Shown here: positions 25,701 through 35,141 of the stretch, piece after piece | Position numbering within the stretch: the stretch's first letter is position 1 | Layout: each line of letters starts with the position of its first letter | From: Tachypleus tridentatus | Lineage: Eukaryota > Arthropoda > Merostomata > Xiphosura > Limulidae | Assembly (NCBI RefSeq): GCF_004210375.1 | Contig: NC_134834.1 | Coordinates: forward strand, 9,856,922-9,920,921 | Direction: 5' to 3' | Length of the DNA: 64,000 nucleotides | Notes under the pieces: generated by a model | Seen by the model: the letters and a program-made list of their open reading frames with translations, nothing else | Told to the model about the DNA's origin: nothing | The model's database searches: none | Translations under genes and position numbers: made by a program

Positions 25701-28700
25701 TCTGCCGGTTGTTAGCTGCGCTCTGTCGGCATCGCCAGTGTTGAATCTGCCTATCTTCTATGTGCGCTCTGCCGGTGTTGAAGCTGCGTGACGCGCATCT
25801 GCCGGTGGTGCAGCTGCCGTATTGTGCGCCCTGCCGGTGTTAGGCTGTAACGAAGTGCGCATCTGCCGGTTCAGTTGGCGCATCTGCCGGTTAGCGTGTG
25901 GCGCTCTGCCAGACGATTGGCTGTGCGTTGTGCGCCCTGCCGGTGTTGGCTCTCTGTGGTGCGCTCTGCCGGTGTTGGCTGCGTGTGCGCCTGCCGGTTG
26001 GCTGTCGTGTGCGCGCCCTGCCGGTTGTTAAGCTAGCATTGTTGCATCTGCCGGTGTTGGCTGTCTCCGTTGTTGCGCATCTGCCGGTGTTAGCTATCTG
26101 TGTGCGCTCTGCCGATTATTGGCTGCTGCGTGTACTGCGCCCTGCCGGTTGTTGGCTATGCATGTGCGCGCTGCCACGGGTGTTAGCTATGACGTGTGCG
26201 CATCTGCCGGTGTTGGCTGGTGTGCGCATCTGCCGATTATTGGCTGTAGTCATTGTTGCGCTCTGCCGGGTGTTACTTCTGCGTGTTGCGCCTACCGGTT
26301 GGCTTCTCTGCAATATTTGCCGCATCTCGCCGGTGTTAGCTGTGACCGTATTTTGCTCTCTGCCAGGATTGATTGTGCCGGCGTGACGCGCATCTGCCGT
26401 TGTTAGCTAACGTGTGCGCATCTGCCGGGTGTTGGCTATCGTACCAATGTTGCGCTCTGCCGGTTGTTAGCTGCTTAACGCGTGTGCGCGCTGCCGGTTG
26501 TTGGCTGTAACTGACGCTCATGATTGGCCGTGTTAGCTGCTGCGGTATGTGCGCTCTGCCGGTGTTGGCTGTAGGCGGTGTTGCGCTCTGCCGGTTCGGC
26601 TGCTGTGCCGTGTTGCATCTGCCGGTGTTAGCTGTGCGTGTTGCGCCCTGCCAGGATTGCTGTCGCTGTTGTGCTCTGCCGGTTGTTAGCTGCTTGCCGA
26701 TGGTAGCGCCCTGCCGGTGTTGGCTGTATGAAACGTGTGCGCATCTGCCGGCGTTGGCTGTAGTATTGTTGCGCTTCTGCCGGTGTTAAGCTATCGCTGT
26801 GGCATCTGCCGATTGTTAGCTGTGCCATTGTGTGCGCGCCTGCCGGTGTTGGCTGCTGCGTGTTGCGCTCTGCCGATTGTTGGCTGCGCCGCAATGTGCG
26901 CCTGCCGATTAATTGGCCTATGCGGTGGTGCGCTTATGCCGATTGTTAGCTGCTTAACGTGTGCGCTCTGCCGGTGTTGAGCTGCGCACGTGACGCGCCC
27001 TGCCGGTCGTTGGCTAGCTGCAATGTCAGCTCTGCCGGTGTTGAGGCTGAAGCGTATCTGCGCGTGTCTGCCGGTGTTGCCGCTGTAGTATTGCGCCCTG
27101 CGGCTGTTGGCTGTAGCGTGTTGCTTGCTCTGCCGGTGTTGGCTATGCTCGTGTTGCGCTCTGCTACGATTGGTGGCTGTGCCGTGTTGCGCTCTGCCGG
27201 TGTTAGGCTAACGTGTGCGCGCTCTGCCGGTGTTGGCTTAGCGTGGTGCGCATCTGCCGTTGTTAGCTGTCAAGTGACGCATCATGCGGTTGTTGGCTAA
27301 CCTAGTGTGCCGCATCTGCCGGTTGTTGGCTAACGCGTGTGCGCCCTGCCGGTTGGTTAGCTATCTGTCGTGCGCTCTGCCGGTTGTTGCTTCTTATTGA
27401 CGCGTTGCCCTGCCGGTGTTAGCTCTGTATGTGCGCTCTGCCGGTGTTGGCTGCTGTGTACGCCCTGCCGGTGTTAGCTGTAACGTGTGCGCATCTGCCG
27501 GTGTTGGCTGGCGTGTGCCGCGCCTGCCAGTTAATGGCCTATCTGTAGCGCGCTCGCCGGTGTTAGCTGTAACGCAGTGCGGCATCTGCCGGTGTAAGCT
27601 TCTGCGTATGCGCCTCTTTTGGCCGGTCGGTTGGCTGCTTAGCGTTGGTACGCGTTTCTGCCAGGTGTTAGCTGCTTATTGCGCAGCCCTGCCGGTGTTG
27701 GCTATCTGTGCGGCGCATCTGCCGGTTGTTGGCTGTGTGCGCTCTGCCGGTGTTAGCTATGTGTTGGCATCTGCCGATTGATTGGCTGCTGCGTGTGCGC
27801 CCTGCCGGTTGTTGACTGCTGCTGTGTTGCGCCCTTCCCAGGTGTTGGCTGTATTTGTGCGCTCTGCCGGTGTTGGCTGCCGTGTGCGCATCTGCCGGTG
27901 TTTGGCTGTATTGTGTTGCGCCTTACCGGTATTTGCTGCTCTGTGCGCGCTCTGCCGTGTTGGCTTATCGCTGTGTGCGCTCTGCCCGGTTGTTAGCTAT
28001 CTGTATTTTGCTCTGCCGGTGTTGGCCTGGCAAAATGGCCGCGCTCTGCCGGTGTTGGCTGCTGTATGTGCGCCCTGCCGGTGCATTGCATGCCGCGTGA
28101 CGCGCCTGTCCGGTGGTGGCTATGCTGTGGTGCGCTCTGCCGATTGGCTGGTCTGCAATGTGCATCCGCGCGGTGTTGGCTATCTTAATCTGCGCTCTGC
28201 CGGTGTTGGCTATAAACTGGTGCGCTCTGCCACGGTGTTGGCTGCTTGTTGCGCCCTGCCAGTGTTAGCTGCGTGCTTGCCTACCGGTCGTGTTGGCTGT
28301 CTGTGCGCTCTACCTGCGGTATTAGCTTATGCTATGTTGGCTTATCACGCCGGTTATTGCCTAGCTGTGGTATCTGCCGGGGGCTGTCTGTGCGCTCTGC
28401 CGATTGTTGGCTGCTTAACGTGTGCGCTCTGCCGGTGTTAGCTGCCAAATGTTGCGCCCTGCCGGTTCTTGTTAGCTTCTGTAGTGACTGCGCTCTGCCG
28501 ATTGGTAAGCCTGCTACTTAGCCTGTGTGCGCTCTGCCGGTGTTAGCTGCCCGAGGTGCGCACTCTGTCGGTGTTGGCTGTCTATGTGCATCTACCGGTG
28601 TTGGCTGCGTATGTGCGCTCTGCCGGTGTTAGCTGCGGCTGGTATTGCACTCTGCCGGTGTTGGCTGTCGTGTGCGCTCTGCCGGTTGTTGCTGTATGTG

Positions 28701-28727
28701 CGCCTATCGATTGTGGTATGACGTGTT
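19800..28727. repeat. 8.9 kb GC-rich tandem array, about 28 bp unit, open-ended at gap
   Basis: Left units are AT-rich (ACCAGTATTACTTCTGTATG plus TACACTCT). From about 20100 to 20400 they change step by step into GCCGGTGTTAGCTGCTGTGT plus GCGCTCT, which fills the rest to the N gap. The plus strand is almost A-free in consensus and rich in G and T. Units vary by 1-3 bp indels far more than in any other array here. The many open frames (CALPVLAA-like, both strands) reflect low stop-codon density in this composition, not genes. Confidence 0.96.
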
Positions 28728-29227
28728 NNNNNNNNNNNNNNNNNNNNNNNNNNNNNNNNNNNNNNNNNNNNNNNNNNNNNNNNNNNNNNNNNNNNNNNNN
28801 NNNNNNNNNNNNNNNNNNNNNNNNNNNNNNNNNNNNNNNNNNNNNNNNNNNNNNNNNNNNNNNNNNNNNNNNNNNNNNNNNNNNNNNNNNNNNNNNNNNN
28901 NNNNNNNNNNNNNNNNNNNNNNNNNNNNNNNNNNNNNNNNNNNNNNNNNNNNNNNNNNNNNNNNNNNNNNNNNNNNNNNNNNNNNNNNNNNNNNNNNNNN
29001 NNNNNNNNNNNNNNNNNNNNNNNNNNNNNNNNNNNNNNNNNNNNNNNNNNNNNNNNNNNNNNNNNNNNNNNNNNNNNNNNNNNNNNNNNNNNNNNNNNNN
29101 NNNNNNNNNNNNNNNNNNNNNNNNNNNNNNNNNNNNNNNNNNNNNNNNNNNNNNNNNNNNNNNNNNNNNNNNNNNNNNNNNNNNNNNNNNNNNNNNNNNN
29201 NNNNNNNNNNNNNNNNNNNNNNNNNNN
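28728..29227. other. assembly gap (500 N)
   Basis: Exactly 500 N, a placeholder length. It interrupts the GC-rich 28 bp array on its left and unique AT-rich intron on its right, so the array's true length is unknown. Confidence 0.99.
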
Positions 29228-30155
29228 TGAGAAAGGAGAGAAAAAAAGCAAGAAATAAAAAACCATTATGACGTGGGGTTAAAATAATTCATGTTCACTT
29301 TGATACCAAAATTTTTCTTACCATTCAAGTGTTTATTTTTTAACTAAACGGAAGTTACATTCATTGTATAATAAATACTCTATAGAGGGACAATTTTACA
29401 AAACCAATCAAATTAGTATATACGATATGCTGCCACTTATAACAGTGAAAAGTATTTAATTGAAGAGCAGAAATACATAACACGATTTACTTAAATAGCC
29501 TTGCAATTAATTTAGTGGCTAGGAATAAATAACTCTGAAGCATAACAGTTTTTTGTGTTAATATTTTCTTTATAAAGATTCGATTAATCAATGAACAAAC
29601 ATTTAGAATTATACATAATAATGGTGGTAGAAAGAATATAAAGAATTATTAAATTATTTGGTTTTGTTCTTGCATATACACATTGTTAGTTTAAAGTTCT
29701 ACATAAACATAAGTCACAGAAACAATCGCCATAAATTTATGTACTATGTAAGAGTTGCAAACGTCCAAAACTGTTGTTAAAGTAAAACTTTAAGATACTA
29801 TATTATAATATCAATAAAGTATTTTTATAAAATAGATATAATATTTTATGACATCAAGATAGTAATTCTTTACATATATTATGGTATCAACTTGAAGACA
29901 TATTTTACTTATCATCAAACAATGGTACAGTAGAAGCAACCCTGATAAAAAATCACCGTATAAAGGATAGGTCACATACATAACGTAACCATCTAACACC
30001 GTGTTCAAACAAATAACCTCCTTACTAGTTAAAGGTTTCACACAACATAATTCATCTAAGACCCTGGGTTCTACCAAATAATCCTCCTTACAAATGAAAG
30101 GTTAGAGATAATATAACTATGAATGACGCTTGGTTCTAATAAATAACCTCTTTAC
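29228..30155. other. AT-rich intron, no exon found
   Basis: I looked here on the minus strand for the exon after IVS5 (expected to begin VFGN) and did not find it. The frame at 29811-30077 has no similarity to the channel. Confidence 0.6.
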
Positions 30156-30226
30156 CTGCATTCCTATGATGGCGTAGATGAAGAAAAAAAGCATGGCAAT
30201 GAGCATGAGTGAAGATAGGGCAACGC
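30156..30226 (-). CDS. cac: Cav2 exon: IVS5, length not frame-preserving
   Basis: This exon lies between acceptor TTCAAAG and donor GTAAAG. It starts ALPYL in the expected frame and ends LIAMLFFFIYAIIGMQ in a different frame, so one base is lost or two are gained between the two halves. The total is 71 nt; the homologous exon in this family should be a multiple of three (about 66). ALPY and IYAIIGMQ are the conserved ends of the IVS5 exon. It is the most 3' exon visible. Confidence 0.87.
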
Positions 30227-30344
30227 CTTTGAACATCCAAAAAACATCATTAGATACATTAATATTCCTTTATATATAAAACATTTAAGAATTGTAATAA
30301 TGTTTATAACTGGAACTAAATGACCTATTTACATTCAGTTATGA

Positions 30345-30555
30345 TGGGTCGAATGCATTTCTTGGCGAGCTGTCTGCAAGAAATGAGTTCTTATGACCAA
30401 CTTTTGACCTATTCTTGTCTGACGGAACAGTGAGGCTTGACCGTTACTCTTGTAGTGTACCCCTGGTCTTCTCAACGTGTAGAGGGCGAATGTTCCTTTG
30501 ACTGTAACAGGACGCGAACGGGGAACCCGAAGGTTGATAACCACTGGGCTACGTT
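30345..30555 (-). mobile_element. SINE-A relative, diverged
   Basis: On the minus strand a tRNA-like head (GTAGCCCAGTGGTTATCAAC, then GGTTCCCCGTTCGCGTCC) is followed by AACATTCGCCCTC, ACGGTCAAGCC and AAAAGTTGGTCAT, in the order of the SINE-A body. It lies in the intron between the IVS5 and IVS4 exons. Confidence 0.65.
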
Positions 30556-30817
30556 CTGATTTGAGACCTCGTAAAAAACAGAAATAGGTCTTCCCAACGC
30601 GTTGCTAGTAACGAATATGTTTTATACGTTGAAAATCAAACTTTTTTGCGATTGTGCGATGAAATTGTAAGTTACTTATAATATTAAAACAATGTTATAC
30701 ATGCCTACATTGCGTAGTGATATAAACATTAACCACAAGCAGTTTAACTCACATCATTAACAAATTATAAATCATTTGTTGTTCCTCCCATACACATGCA
30801 TGCACGATTGTCACTTC

Positions 30818-30942
30818 AGTTTGTTTGTTTGTAATTAAGTACAATGCTACGGGCTATCTGTGCTCTGCCCATCACGGGTATCGAAACTCATTTTCTAGCG
30901 ACGTGAATCCACACACATACCGGTATGTCACTTGGGTATGGA
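30818..30942 (-). mobile_element. SINE-B copy
   Basis: Plus-strand GTTTGTTTGTTTGTAATTAA tail, then GGGCTATCTGTGCTCTGCCC, ATCACGGGTATCGAAAC and ACCGGTATGTCACTTGGG. Read on the minus strand it has a tRNA-like head and a B box (GTTTCGATACCC). Confidence 0.85.
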
Positions 30943-31069
30943 GGGGACTCTCTTTTTATTTTGAAGAATTTGAATTTGTCAGGTCAAGGTTCATGACCCA
31001 TCAAGAACACATGATACGTAGAATTTCTGGGTTTTAATCTATTTAATTTTTAAACTATAAGAGACTCAC

Positions 31070-31188
31070 TTTGAAAGACTGAATGAAGGTCCACAACAGA
31101 ATACGAATGCAGGTGTTCTGACGCAGAAGTTGATCAGACGAGCGGGCCCGAAAGAGTCTCAGCCACCCGACGTTGAAGAAATTGACCC
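31070..31188 (-). CDS. cac: Cav2 exon: IVS4 voltage sensor, locally frame-shifted
   Basis: After acceptor CTTTTCAG the exon reads [14 protein letters not shown], then RSSDQ, then [20 protein letters not shown], donor GTGAGT. In all Cav2 channels I know the RSSDQ positions read ARLIK. Here an extra C in a C-run and a missing A in an A-run cancel out and change exactly five residues of the S4 helix, removing gating charges. NTC also replaces the usual GYT. The first two bases leave a one-base mismatch with the preceding exon. The identity is certain; the local sequence is doubtful. Confidence 0.9.
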
Positions 31189-31257
31189 CTGAAAAGTAAA
31201 AATTATATTTACCTCTGAAGCATAAGTTTAGCGGTACGAGTATTTCATACCACTCAC

Positions 31258-32152
31258 GTTGAAGAAACACTTGCTGGACAATGTATGGACAAACAACGTA
31301 ATTCATTATTGTTATATAGTATTAACAATTATTGGGGAAACAACGTGATTGATTATAGTTATACAGTATTAACAATGTATGGACAAACAACGTGATTGAT
31401 TATTGTTATATAATATCAACTATATATGGACAAACAAAATGACTTATTGTTATATAGTATTAACAATGTATGGACAAACAACGTGATTGATTATTGTTAT
31501 ATAATATTAACTATATATGGACAAACAAAATGACTTATTGTTATATAGTATTAACAATGTATGGACAAACAACGTGATTGATTATTGTTATACAGTATTA
31601 ATAATGTATGGACAAACAACGTGATTGATTATTGTTATATAGTATTAATAATGTATGGACAAACAACGTGATTGATTATTGTTATATAATATTAACTATA
31701 TATGGACAAACAAAATGACTTATTGTTATATAGTATTAACAATGTATGGACAAACAACGTGATTGATTATTGTTATACAGTATTAACAATGTATGGACAA
31801 ACAACGTGATTGATTATTGTTATATAGTATTAATAATGTATGGACAAACAACGTGATTGATTATTGTTATATAATATTAACTATATATGGACAAACAAAA
31901 TGACTTATTGTTATATAGTATTAACAATGTATGGACAAACAACGTGATTGATTATTGTTATACAGTATTAATAATGTATGGACAAACAACGTGATTGATT
32001 ATTGTTATACAGTATTAATAATGTATGGACAAACAACGTGATTGATTATTGTTATACAGTATTAACAGTGTATGGACAAACAAAATGACTTATTGTTATA
32101 CAGTATTAACAATGACAAACAAAATGACTTATTACTGTTATGTAACATTAAC
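31258..32152. repeat. tandem array, 47 bp unit (about 19 copies), filling an intron
   Basis: The unit is ACAATGTATGGACAAACAAC plus GTGATTGATTATTGTTATATAGTATTA. A shorter variant (ACTATATATGGACAAACAAA ... ATGACTTATTG) recurs at regular distances, giving higher-order blocks. The array occupies about 895 of the 1005 bp intron between the IVS4 and IVS3 exons and ends about 40 bp from the IVS3 exon donor. Confidence 0.96.
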
Positions 32153-32193
32153 AATGAGTGTTCGAGCACAACTAACTTTAACTAACAACTTAC

Positions 32194-32277
32194 CTCTATT
32201 TCCATAACCAGTGCATCCACTACACTCCCAACAACGGTAATGAAGTCGAACGTGTTCCAGCTATCTCGGAAATAATT
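32194..32277 (-). CDS. cac: Cav2 exon: IVS3
   Basis: This 84 nt (28 codon) exon reads [20 protein letters not shown] and DALVMEIE, the S2-S3 loop and IVS3 helix, with the family-typical FRDxWNxFDF motif. The acceptor is GAACAAAG and the donor GTAAGT. It ends in phase 0, but the next exon starts with two bases of a codon. Either one base is missing at the junction or a microexon, as known in the IVS3-S4 linker of Cav2 channels, lies in between. Confidence 0.93.
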
Positions 32278-32799
32278 CTTTGTTCATAAAGAAAATATTT
32301 AATGTTAGGTTTCGTTCTTGGTTAAGATGATTCGCTTATAAAACTTGTGTACACCATGTTTTTCATAACATAAAAACGTACCTGAGCCTAAGTTAGCGAT
32401 AATAATGTATAACAAGAATATTATTTTAAAATATTATTTATTTAAGACCACGTGAAAGTAGACAATTTCAAAAATTGGAATGTAAACTTACAAGATTAAA
32501 TTTTCAACATACAGTTTCTCCATAAACCAACACTCATTTTTAAATAGAAATTGAAAGCTGTCTAAAAATGTACAGTTAACAAAACATGCTTTTCTTCAGT
32601 TCATTTAAAATCAAATCTAGCCACGCATCTGGTTACTCTATCGACAAGCATTGCTGCATGCGAAATGCTCACAAAACTAAAGTGAAGGAAATTTGGTAAT
32701 GTTTGTGTTTCTCGGTAATAATAAATATACTTTGTGTTAAGATTTTCGTGTTACAGATATATAAATTGATCTTAAAAGAAATTCAGTAAAAAATATCTA
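32278..32799. other. AT-rich intron, nothing recognised
   Basis: About 520 bp upstream of the IVS3 exon acceptor on the minus strand, up to the next array. Confidence 0.6.
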
Positions 32800-33372
32800 T
32801 TATAAAAGTATGGTTTCAGTCTTAAGTGACACTAATACTGTGTCACGATAAAAGTATGGTTTTAGTCTTAAGTGACGCTGATGCTTATTACGATAAAAGT
32901 GTGGTTTTAGTCTTAACTGACACTGATGTTTATTACTATAAAAGTGTGGTTTAGTCTCAAGTGACACTGATGTTTATCACGAAAAAAGTATCCTTTTAGT
33001 CTTAAGTGACACTAATACTGTGTCACGATAAAAGTATGGTTTTAGTCTTAAGTGACACTGATGTTTATTACGATAAAAGTGTGGTTTTAGTCTTAACTGA
33101 CACTGATGTTTATTACTATAAAAGTGTGGTTTAGTCTTAAGTGACACTGATGTTTATCACGATAAAAGTGTGGATTTTAGTCTTAAGTGACACTAATACT
33201 GTGCCACGATAAAAGTGTGGATTTTAGTCTTAAGTGACACTAATACTGTGTCACGATAAAAGTGTGGATTTTAGTCTTAAGTGACACTGATACTATACAA
33301 GTGTGGTTTTAGTCTTAACTGACACTGATGTTTATCACGATAAAAGTGTGGTTTTAGTCTTAAGTGACACTG
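32800..33372. repeat. tandem array, 45 bp unit (about 12 copies)
   Basis: The unit is GATAAAAGTGTGGTTTTAGT plus CTTAAGTGACACTGATGTTTATTAC, with a second variant ending ACTAATACTGTGTCAC. The two variants are interspersed. Confidence 0.95.
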
Positions 33373-33857
33373 ATGCTGTTTTTAAAAAAATCTCTTTAAG
33401 TTAAAATAAATTTTAAATAATTTAAATTAAATTTTAATATTCTTAATTTGAGTTATAAAAGTGTGAATATAATTAAATAAACCACGAGATGCTGATGACG
33501 TAGCAAGTTTTAGAGGTTATACATTAACTGTAATAATTAACCAGAAGGTTAGGACGGATATAACCAATAATAAAGAACATAATTTTTTTTTACTTTGTGT
33601 ATATTACTGTGGTCTCCAAAATACACACCATTAACCAATCGTTTTATATTTCCCAAAAGACAAAATAGGCTTCATGAGACAGTTATTCGACCCTGCTAAC
33701 CTAATTTCTAACGCTGATGTAAGAAAATGTTTAGCATCTATATTAAGGTTCGAAAACAAAAATATTTGAACTTTCAAAATTCATTTACAGTGTGAAGATT
33801 TAAATAACGGTATTATATTGAGTTCGGAAGGTTAGAGTTTTTAGTATAATTTCTTGA
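33373..33857. other. AT-rich intron between two arrays
   Basis: About 485 bp of unique sequence; nothing recognised. Confidence 0.55.
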
Positions 33858-34117
33858 TATAAGATTACACCACTGGGTCTTATGTAATGTAATCTAGTGT
33901 CTGGAGATAAGACTACAGCACTGGGTCTCATGTAATGTACTGCCTTGAGATACGACTACACCATTGGGTCTTACGTAATGTATTATAGTGTCTTGAGATA
34001 AGACTACAGCACTGAGTGTTATATATTGTAAGTTAGTGTCTTGAGATAAAACTACAGCACTGCGTTTTATATAATGTAAGCTAATGTCTTGAGATAAGAC
34101 TAGCAGCACTGGGTCTT
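33858..34117. repeat. tandem array, about 48 bp unit (5-6 copies), followed by (AT)n
   Basis: The unit is TGTCTTGAGATAAGACTACA plus GCACTGGGTCTTATGTAATGTAATCTAG, diverged between copies. A pure (AT)n run of about 20 bp follows at 34118-34139. Confidence 0.9.
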
Positions 34118-34149
34118 TATATATATATATATATATATACTACGTATAT

Positions 34150-34232
34150 TGATTGTTTTAAATTAAGCACAAAGCTACACAGTAAGCTACAGCAGTGTCA
34201 TTCCGCATATATGCCGCTGTGCCCCTGGGGAC
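34150..34232 (-). mobile_element. SINE-B copy, rearranged
   Basis: Plus-strand AATTAAGCACAAAGCTACAC (tail side) and CATATATGCCGCTGTGCCCC (head side) are SINE-B; the middle with the B box is lost. Confidence 0.65.
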
Positions 34233-34240
34233 ATGTATTA

Positions 34241-35130
34241 GGTTGTCCAGAAATGAATGTCGTGTTTGAAATTTGTAAAAGTATAAACCAGTGTTATAAA
34301 ACATGTTGTAATGTAAAAGTATAAACCAGTGTTATAAAACATGTTGTAATCAAAGTAAGCACCATCTGTTCCAACACACTGTTGTCAACGTGTAACGATA
34401 CTGTTTATGTAAATGATGTAGAATTTCTGTGGTCAATGAACTCCCTGAAAGTTTATTCTGAAGCTGCCTGGTTTTGAAAGTGTTTATTGTTCAAAAAGTT
34501 GTCAAAGTGCCTGAGAAAATGAAAATATGTAGGGAAGAGGTCTGGGAAATAAGGTGGATAAGGCCCAACCTCGATTCCTAATTCGTTCAATTTTGAAGCG
34601 TCAACCTTGACAGGTCTTATAACGCCCATTTTGTTGATCTTCAGTCAGTTCATGCTGAACCCACTTATCCAACTTTTCGTCTTTCCAGTCGCACTCAGAT
34701 GGTTGACAATGCTTGACTTGCTTGTGCCTAGCCTTTCTACAAGCTCACGTACTGTTGTGCGAGGGTTAGTCTCAATTGCTTCCCTTAATGTGTTTTCATC
34801 TAAGAATGGCTTCCTTCCACGACCTTCGTGGTCTTCAAATCTTTCAACTCCATGTAGTTATCTGTGGAACCAATGCTAAACGTTGATGTTCGTGTAGTTT
34901 CGGTATATTTTCGTCCAATTTGAAGTCGTAAAGAAAATTCAGACGAAAGTCCTTTTTGTCCATGCTGCCTTGGGGGTTGCGAAACTTACTTTTAGTGGAT
35001 TTGAAATAACAGACAATTAAGACATCTTGTAAGACAACAAGCGTTTGATTAAACCAACCATCGATAAGTTACTCAATATTCAGCTTCTAAATATCATTGT
35101 GAAAATTCTGACATTTATTTCTGAACAACC
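34241..35130 (-). mobile_element. mariner-family transposon, internally deleted
   Basis: The ends are inverted repeats: GGTTGTCCAGAAATGAATGT on the left and, read from the right, GGTTGTTCAGAAATAAATGT, each flanked by TA (34239-34240 and 35131-35132), the usual mariner target duplication. At 890 bp it is shorter than an intact element (about 1.3 kb). A 37 bp direct duplication (GTAAAAGTATAAACCAGTGT...) lies at about 34277-34350. Confidence 0.92.
34330..34963 (-). pseudogene. mariner transposase remnant
   Basis: On the minus strand MDKKDFRLNFLYDFKLDENI is followed by frame breaks. Then come NTLREAIETNPRTTVRELVE and LDKWVQHELTEDQQNGRY, matching the mariner helix-turn-helix and WVPHEL motif. The piece that follows resembles YSPDLSPTDYHFF (here YFPDLFPTYFHF) near the C-terminus. 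The catalytic middle with the first two Asp residues is missing, so it cannot encode an active enzyme. Confidence 0.88.
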
Positions 35131-35141
35131 TAATATATATA

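Noticed and set aside
20375-28441. Dozens of frames reading CALPVLAA-like or ANTGRAHT-like repeats
   Set aside because: They are translations of the about 28 bp GC-rich repeat, overlapping on both strands, with frame changes at every indel. Composition explains their length.
28556-29271. Frames of over 200 codons across the N block
   Set aside because: They consist of undetermined bases; not evidence of coding.
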